A DNA stretch of 17,393 nt from JBEKHI01 sp050012355 (lineage in GTDB: Bacteria; Actinomycetota; Actinomycetes; Streptosporangiales; Streptosporangiaceae), in NCBI GenBank assembly GCA_050012355.1, contig JBEKHI010000149.1, positions 1 to 17,393 on the forward strand, written 5' to 3'. Shown here piece after piece: positions 13,696 to 17,393 of this stretch. The position numbers were made by a program, and so were the translations under genes. A model generated the notes under the pieces. The model was given only the letters and a program-made list of their open reading frames with translations, was not told where the DNA came from and did not search any database. The first letter of the stretch is position 1, and the number at the start of each line of letters is the position of its first letter.

Positions 13696-14955
13696 CTAAT
13701 CCCCTAGATGCATAGCCGGGACGCGTTCCTCGGCGGGCCGGCGCGGCAGGTCACGCAGCTTGCGGAACCGGGTCGGCACGTATAGCAGGCCCGAGGCGCT
13801 GATCAGGGCGGTGAGAATCCACAGCGCGTTACGGATACCGAGAGTGGTGGCGAGTGCCCCGGCGATCAGCGCGCCGGCGGGCATCGCCGCGAAGGCGACG
13901 GTCATGGTCGCCGAGCTGACTCGCCCGAGTATCTCCGGCGGGACGTAGTGCTGCCGGAAGCTGGCGCCGATGACGTTCCCCACGACGACGCCGCAGGCGA
14001 TGAATATGAACGCGACGATGGCGAATGCTAGGCCAAGGCCCGCATGCGTCAGGGGGAGTAGCAGCGCGAAGCACAATCCGCCCGAGCCGGCGATCAGCAT
14101 GGCTCGCGCAGTGCCGAACCGGTTCCCCATCGGGCGGGCGATCAGCGCGCCGAGCACACCGCCGATGCCCAAGGTGCCCACGATCACTCCGGCAGCGCCG
14201 CCGGACAGTCCGACGGTGCGGACCAGGAAGACGACGATCAGCGCGTCCACGCCGGTGAGCGCCAGGTTCGCGAGCGTCGCGAACGCCGTCGTCACGCGCA
14301 GATAAGGGTCGTGCCAGACAAAGCGAAGTCCTTGCAGTGCTCCCTTGGCGGCGGCCTTGGCCGGTCGGCGGTTCCGCGGGTTTCGCACCGCGGTCAGGCA
14401 CGCGAACGAGACGCCGAAGCTGATCGCGTCGGCGAGCAGCCCGACCGCCGGCCCGGCGAGCTGGGCGATCGCCCCGCCGAGTCCGGGTCCGGCGATCATG
14501 GCGACCTCGCGGCTGCCCATGAGCTTGGCGTTGCCTTCGGTGAGGTCCGCCTCATCGACTATCTCGGGGAGCAGCACCTGATACGCGCTGCGGAAGAACA
14601 CCGTGGCGGTGCCCGCGATCAACGTGACCGCGATCAGCTGCGCGACGGTCAGTACCCCGGCCCAGGCCGCGACCGGGATGCTCGCGAACGCCGCCAGCGA
14701 GATCGCGTCGCAGGTCAGCATGACCGCGCGGGGCGGCAGCCGGTCGACCCACGTTCCAGCGGGAACGCCGATGATGAGCCAGGGCAGCCAGACCATCGCG
14801 GTCAGTAGCGTGACGATGAACGTGCTCGTGTGCAGCGTCTCGATGGCGACCAGCGGGATGACGACGATGGTGACTGAATTGCCGACCTCGCTGATGCTCT
14901 CGCCGGTCCAGAAGAGCGCGAAGTTCCGCTGCCGCCACAACCCGCCCCGTTTCAT
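13696..14955 (-). CDS. MFS exporter (MFS_3/EntS-like drug or metabolite efflux)
   Basis: This 419-residue integral membrane protein has a run of hydrophobic segments compatible with 12 helices. The opening LWRQRNFALFWTGESISEVG (6-25) and AGTWVDRLPPRAVML (66-80), the loop-2/3 MFS signature region, are typical of the enterobactin-exporter/macrolide-efflux branch, which moves siderophores, macrolides and other lipophilic compounds by proton antiport. The middle loop (about 196-212) is basic, NPRNRRPAKAAAKG. ATG 14955 overlaps the ArsR-type regulator's stop by four bases (ATGA), so the exporter is probably translationally coupled to and controlled by that regulator. Confidence 0.9.
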   Translation of the reverse strand: MKRGGLWRQRNFALFWTGESISEVGNSVTIVVIPLVAIETLHTSTFIVTLLTAMVWLPWLIIGVPAGTWVDRLPPRAVMLTCDAISLAAFASIPVAAWAGVLTVAQLIAVTLIAGTATVFFRSAYQVLLPEIVDEADLTEGNAKLMGSREVAMIAGPGLGGAIAQLAGPAVGLLADAISFGVSFACLTAVRNPRNRRPAKAAAKGALQGLRFVWHDPYLRVTTAFATLANLALTGVDALIVVFLVRTVGLSGGAAGVIVGTLGIGGVLGALIARPMGNRFGTARAMLIAGSGGLCFALLLPLTHAGLGLAFAIVAFIFIACGVVVGNVIGASFRQHYVPPEILGRVSSATMTVAFAAMPAGALIAGALATTLGIRNALWILTALISASGLLYVPTRFRKLRDLPRRPAEERVPAMHLGD

Positions 14956-15515
14956 CGCTGGGGGCTGACCGCGCTGTAGACGAACACCCGGGCGGCGCGC
15001 GCGCCGGGCGGCCGCAGCGCCGGGTCATCCCAGCGCTCGGTGTAGCGCTCCAGGATCGGCCAGATCTCGTCGTGGATCTGCCGCAGTTCCTGCGCGGTCA
15101 CCCACATGGTCGAGCCGGCCAGGCCGGTAGCGTCGCGCCACTCTTCTGGCTCGCTCATCCGCAGGCCCAGCCAGGACCGCATCCGCTCGAACTCGTGCTC
15201 GGTGAACGCGTCGGTCGCCGCCTCCGCGGCGAGCTGGTCCGCCAGCTCGGGGCCGGGCGCGGACAGGTCCTGGTGGATGTCGATTACCCGCCAGGGCTTC
15301 TCCTTGCCGGAACCCGGCACCTGTTCGATGTAGCCGTACTTGCCGAGGATGCCCAGGTGGTACGCGCAGCTCGCGACGCTCTCGCCGGTCAGCTCCGCGC
15401 AGCGGGTCGCGGTCGCGGTGTCCTCGCGGCCAACGATGTCGAACAGTTTCCAGCGCAGTGGGTGCGCCAGCGCGCGCAGCCGAAGGGCGGCGGGGGACGC
15501 GGATGAATCGGTCAT
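14952..15515 (-). CDS. ArsR-type winged-helix transcriptional regulator
   Basis: This 187-residue regulator has an N-terminal winged helix (about 10-78): LRALAHPLRWKLFDIV is the ArsR-type first helix, and ATRCAELTGESVASCAYHLG then ILGKYGYIEQV contain the recognition helix and wing. The acidic C-terminal half (about 85-165) is a helical extension typical of larger ArsR-like regulators that probably sense organic ligands; I see no CxC metal site. ATG 15515 is chosen over TTG 15524 because the latter lies within the operator. The start is directly beside a duplicated palindrome, so autorepression is likely. It overlaps the MFS gene by four bases. Confidence 0.88.
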   Translation of the reverse strand: MTDSSASPAALRLRALAHPLRWKLFDIVGREDTATATRCAELTGESVASCAYHLGILGKYGYIEQVPGSGKEKPWRVIDIHQDLSAPGPELADQLAAEAATDAFTEHEFERMRSWLGLRMSEPEEWRDATGLAGSTMWVTAQELRQIHDEIWPILERYTERWDDPALRPPGARAARVFVYSAVSPQR

Positions 15516-15581
15516 GTTGCTCAAGATACCTTGATAAAGAAACCTTTAGCAAGAAGTATTGATCAAGGTATCTTGAGCAAC
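15516..15581. promoter_or_regulatory. Duplicated palindromic operator and promoter of the ArsR-led cassette
   Basis: Perfect 20-bp inverted arms (15516-15535 and 15562-15581) flank an AT-rich 26-bp spacer. Each arm carries its own 14-bp palindrome, TCAAGATACCTTGA (15521-15534) and TCAAGGTATCTTGA (15563-15576), of the form TCAAG-N4-CTTGA. Their centres are 42 bp apart, four helical turns, so two dimers would sit on one face. On the minus strand TTGCTA (-35-like) and TATCTT (-10-like, inside the promoter-proximal palindrome) are 18 bp apart, so binding should block transcription of the regulator and the genes after it. Confidence 0.78.
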
Positions 15582-15593
15582 TCGGATGGAACA

Positions 15594-15631
15594 GGGTGGC
15601 GGCCCGGCAGGCTGAGGGCGGACCGCCACCC
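15594..15631 (-). terminator. Hairpin after the APC permease gene
   Basis: Just after the permease stop codon, GGGTGGCGG (15623-15631 on the minus strand) pairs perfectly with CCGCCACCC (15594-15602). The intervening 20 bases can add a short inner CCC/GGG stem. There is no U-tract. It would separate permease transcription from the ArsR-led cassette. Confidence 0.6.
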
Positions 15632-15634
15632 CGG

Positions 15635-17098
15635 TCAGCGCGCCACGCCGGGGCCGGCCTCACCCCTCTTGAGCCGGCCGCGGACCGCGGCGAGGTACCA
15701 GAGGATGCCGGCCACCTCGAAGCCCACCGCGTAGATCAGCACCGTGTGGCTGGAGGCGGGGCCGATCATGAACACGATGACCGCGATCGAGAAGACCAGG
15801 CAGGCCACCGATACCGGGACCAGCCAGCGGCCGAGTCCGAAGTAACCAGCCGGGGCGTCCGGAATCGACCCGCGCCGGTTGGCGATCAGCACCGCCACGC
15901 AGGTCGACCCGTAGGTCAGGTACAGCGCGACGTTCACCACCGCGAGCACGTTGGACACGAAACCGCCGGACAGCAAGTTGATGATGATCGCGAACACCCC
16001 GACCGCCAGGATCGTGTAGATCGGGGTCGCCGTCGCGGGACTGACGTAGGACCAGGTGCGGGAGAACGGCAGCATCTTGTCGCGGGCCAGCGAGAACGAG
16101 GTCCGGGTCGCGCAGGTGATGTTGGCCAGCAGGCAGGACAGCATGGCGACGAATGCCACGATCTGCAGCAGGTCAGCGGCGAACCCGCCGAAGTGCCCGG
16201 AGAAGATCGCGACCATCGGGTTGGCCGTGCCGTTCACCGTCTTGCCGAGAGCACCCGGAATCGCCATCGCGAACACCGCGTAGACCACGAAGGCCGCCAC
16301 CCCGGAGATCGTGACCGCGCGGAACATGGCGCGCGGCGCCATCCGGCGCGGGTCGGTGGTCTCCTCGGCCAGGTCGGCCGAGCCCTCCCAGCCCGCCAGC
16401 GTCCAGACCGGCAGCAGCAGCGCCAGCCCGATGGTGTCGAATCCGATGCCGGCTCCGGTCGAGGACCCGCGCTGGAACAGCACGGAGGGACCCTGCACAT
16501 GGTGGAAGAAGAACAGCCCGATCGCCAGCGCGACCGTCGCCCCCAGCGTGCCGAACAGCTCAAGCGAGGCGCCGGTGTTGTTGACCCACGAGGCGGCCTT
16601 GATGCTCAGCACGTTGATGATCACCGCGACCACGATGGCGACGACCGCCAGCAGGGCGATGTCCCAGTGCGTCGGCGTTGTCCAGATGTCCGGAGCGAAC
16701 ACCGAGGCCAGCGACACCGAGATGCCAGCCGACCCGACCAAGGTGCACAACATCGCGTTCCAGCCGGTGAACCAGCCATAGTGCGGTGAGACGATCCGGC
16801 TGGCCCACTGGTAGGCGTACCCGGTGACCGGCAGCCGGGCCGCCAGGTGCCCGTACACCAGGCTGATCAGCAGCACCCCGGCGCCAACCGGGAGCCACAG
16901 CCAGATGGCGACCCCGCCGAGCGCCTGAAACGGCTGGGCGAACAGGGTGAACACCGTCGTGGTGACGGAGATCATCGAGAAAGCGAGGGCGAACGAGGTG
17001 TACGAGCCCATCGTCCGGTTCAGCTGCTGCTTGTACCCGAACTGCGCGAGGTCAGCGTCGGCGCCCGCGGGGGCGGAGGTGGCTTGCCTGATATCCAT
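15635..17098 (-). CDS. APC-family amino acid/amine permease (ACT-like)
   Basis: This 487-residue polytopic transporter should have about 12 membrane helices. The N-terminal DLAQFGYKQQLNRTMGSY (16-33) then SFALAFSMISVTTTVF is the signature of the amino acid/choline transporter branch (GABA, choline, amino-acid permeases). LPVTGYAYQWASR (about 89-101) and GWEGSADLAEETTDPRRMAP with the next MFRAV are further family marks of the substrate-binding and loop regions. It probably imports an amino acid or amine by proton symport; the substrate is not readable. ATG 17098 has AAGGA eight bases upstream. It starts 11 bp after the SDR stop, so both are likely one operon in catabolic use of the imported compound. 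Confidence 0.9.
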   Translation of the reverse strand: MDIRQATSAPAGADADLAQFGYKQQLNRTMGSYTSFALAFSMISVTTTVFTLFAQPFQALGGVAIWLWLPVGAGVLLISLVYGHLAARLPVTGYAYQWASRIVSPHYGWFTGWNAMLCTLVGSAGISVSLASVFAPDIWTTPTHWDIALLAVVAIVVAVIINVLSIKAASWVNNTGASLELFGTLGATVALAIGLFFFHHVQGPSVLFQRGSSTGAGIGFDTIGLALLLPVWTLAGWEGSADLAEETTDPRRMAPRAMFRAVTISGVAAFVVYAVFAMAIPGALGKTVNGTANPMVAIFSGHFGGFAADLLQIVAFVAMLSCLLANITCATRTSFSLARDKMLPFSRTWSYVSPATATPIYTILAVGVFAIIINLLSGGFVSNVLAVVNVALYLTYGSTCVAVLIANRRGSIPDAPAGYFGLGRWLVPVSVACLVFSIAVIVFMIGPASSHTVLIYAVGFEVAGILWYLAAVRGRLKRGEAGPGVAR

Positions 17099-17109
17099 TA
17101 GGGGGTCCT

Positions 17110-17393
17110 TCAGTCCATAAACGCGCCGCCGTTGACGGCGAGCGCTTCACCGGTGATGAAACCGGCGTCGGGCCCCGCGAGGAACGCGACGGCACGCGCC
17201 ACGTCCTCCGGAGTCTCCAGACGGCCGAGGGGGGTGTCATCGACCCACGCTTGCTGTACCTCCGCAGGCGCGACACCGCGCAGCCCGGCCTCCCAGCCGA
17301 GTTCGCGGTCCTGCATGGGCGTGGCGACGTACCCGGGACAGACCGAGTTAACGGTGATTCCATGAGGTGCGAGCTCGAACGCCATCGCCTGGG
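17110..17393 (-). CDS. Short-chain dehydrogenase/reductase, C-terminal part (partial)
   Basis: The gene enters from the right edge and ends at TGA 17112-17110; about 94 C-terminal residues are visible. AMAFELAPHGITVNSVCPGY is the segment just after the catalytic Tyr-X3-Lys of classical SDRs, followed by VATPM, and the end reads PLGRLETPEDVARAVAFLAG and GEALAVNGGAFMD, typical of NAD(P)-dependent polyol or hydroxy-acid dehydrogenases. Rossmann motif and active-site Tyr are outside the window. It precedes the APC permease gene, suggesting oxidation of the transported substrate or a product of it. Confidence 0.88.
   Translation of the reverse strand, partial: QAMAFELAPHGITVNSVCPGYVATPMQDRELGWEAGLRGVAPAEVQQAWVDDTPLGRLETPEDVARAVAFLAGPDAGFITGEALAVNGGAFMD

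Noticed and set aside
15596..16789. 397-codon open frame opposite the APC permease gene
   Set aside because: Composition is almost only Arg, Gly, Asp, His and Gln, typical of the antisense of a GC-rich membrane-protein gene; the opposite strand has a clear transporter.

Overview
The window is GC-rich DNA with strong third-position GC bias, many GTG starts and actinobacterial gene families: a mycofactocin glycosyltransferase, an SLT-type cell-wall hydrolase, a TIGR00027-type methyltransferase, a G1 peptidase and a CBM2 remnant. It most resembles a soil actinomycete. A Streptosporangiales or Catenulisporales-like source is my guess, not a demonstrated assignment.

Left edge (1-1389, minus strand): an alpha/beta hydrolase, a stand-alone MEDS-domain sensor and the first 34 codons of a toluene-4-monooxygenase-type diiron hydroxylase form a tight operon running off the window. 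Next (1390-3584, plus strand) come a broken membrane-anchored CBM2 protein in a less GC-rich stretch and an intact secreted G1 (glutamic) peptidase that ends at a perfect 14-bp hairpin terminator.

Centre (3645-10916): mftF, apparently without other mycofactocin genes here; a 1016-residue fusion of an endonuclease Q (PHP plus Zn finger plus HhH) to a UvrD-type helicase, ending in a clamp-binding-like QLTLL; a convergent archaeal-type aspartyl-tRNA synthetase gene whose leader has a canonical T-box antisequestrator with an exclusive Shine-Dalgarno sequestering helix; a divergent LON-domain protein gene; and a convergent SLT-type lytic transglycosylase gene.

Region 10917-11925 has no confident intact gene. 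It holds a structured leader, a 34-bp tandem repeat, a 21-bp-stem inverted repeat and a methyltransferase remnant. From 15515 down to 11926 (minus strand) six tightly spaced genes, ArsR-type regulator, MFS exporter, RHH protein, VOC protein, SAM methyltransferase and tyrosine-phosphatase-like protein, lie behind a duplicated palindromic operator with 42 bp between centres. The right edge (15594-17393) has an APC-family permease gene behind the 3' end of an SDR dehydrogenase gene.

The most noteworthy signals are the T-box on a second-type aspS, the EndoQ-helicase fusion, the double operator with its six-gene cassette, and the MEDS sensor coupled to a diiron monooxygenase.
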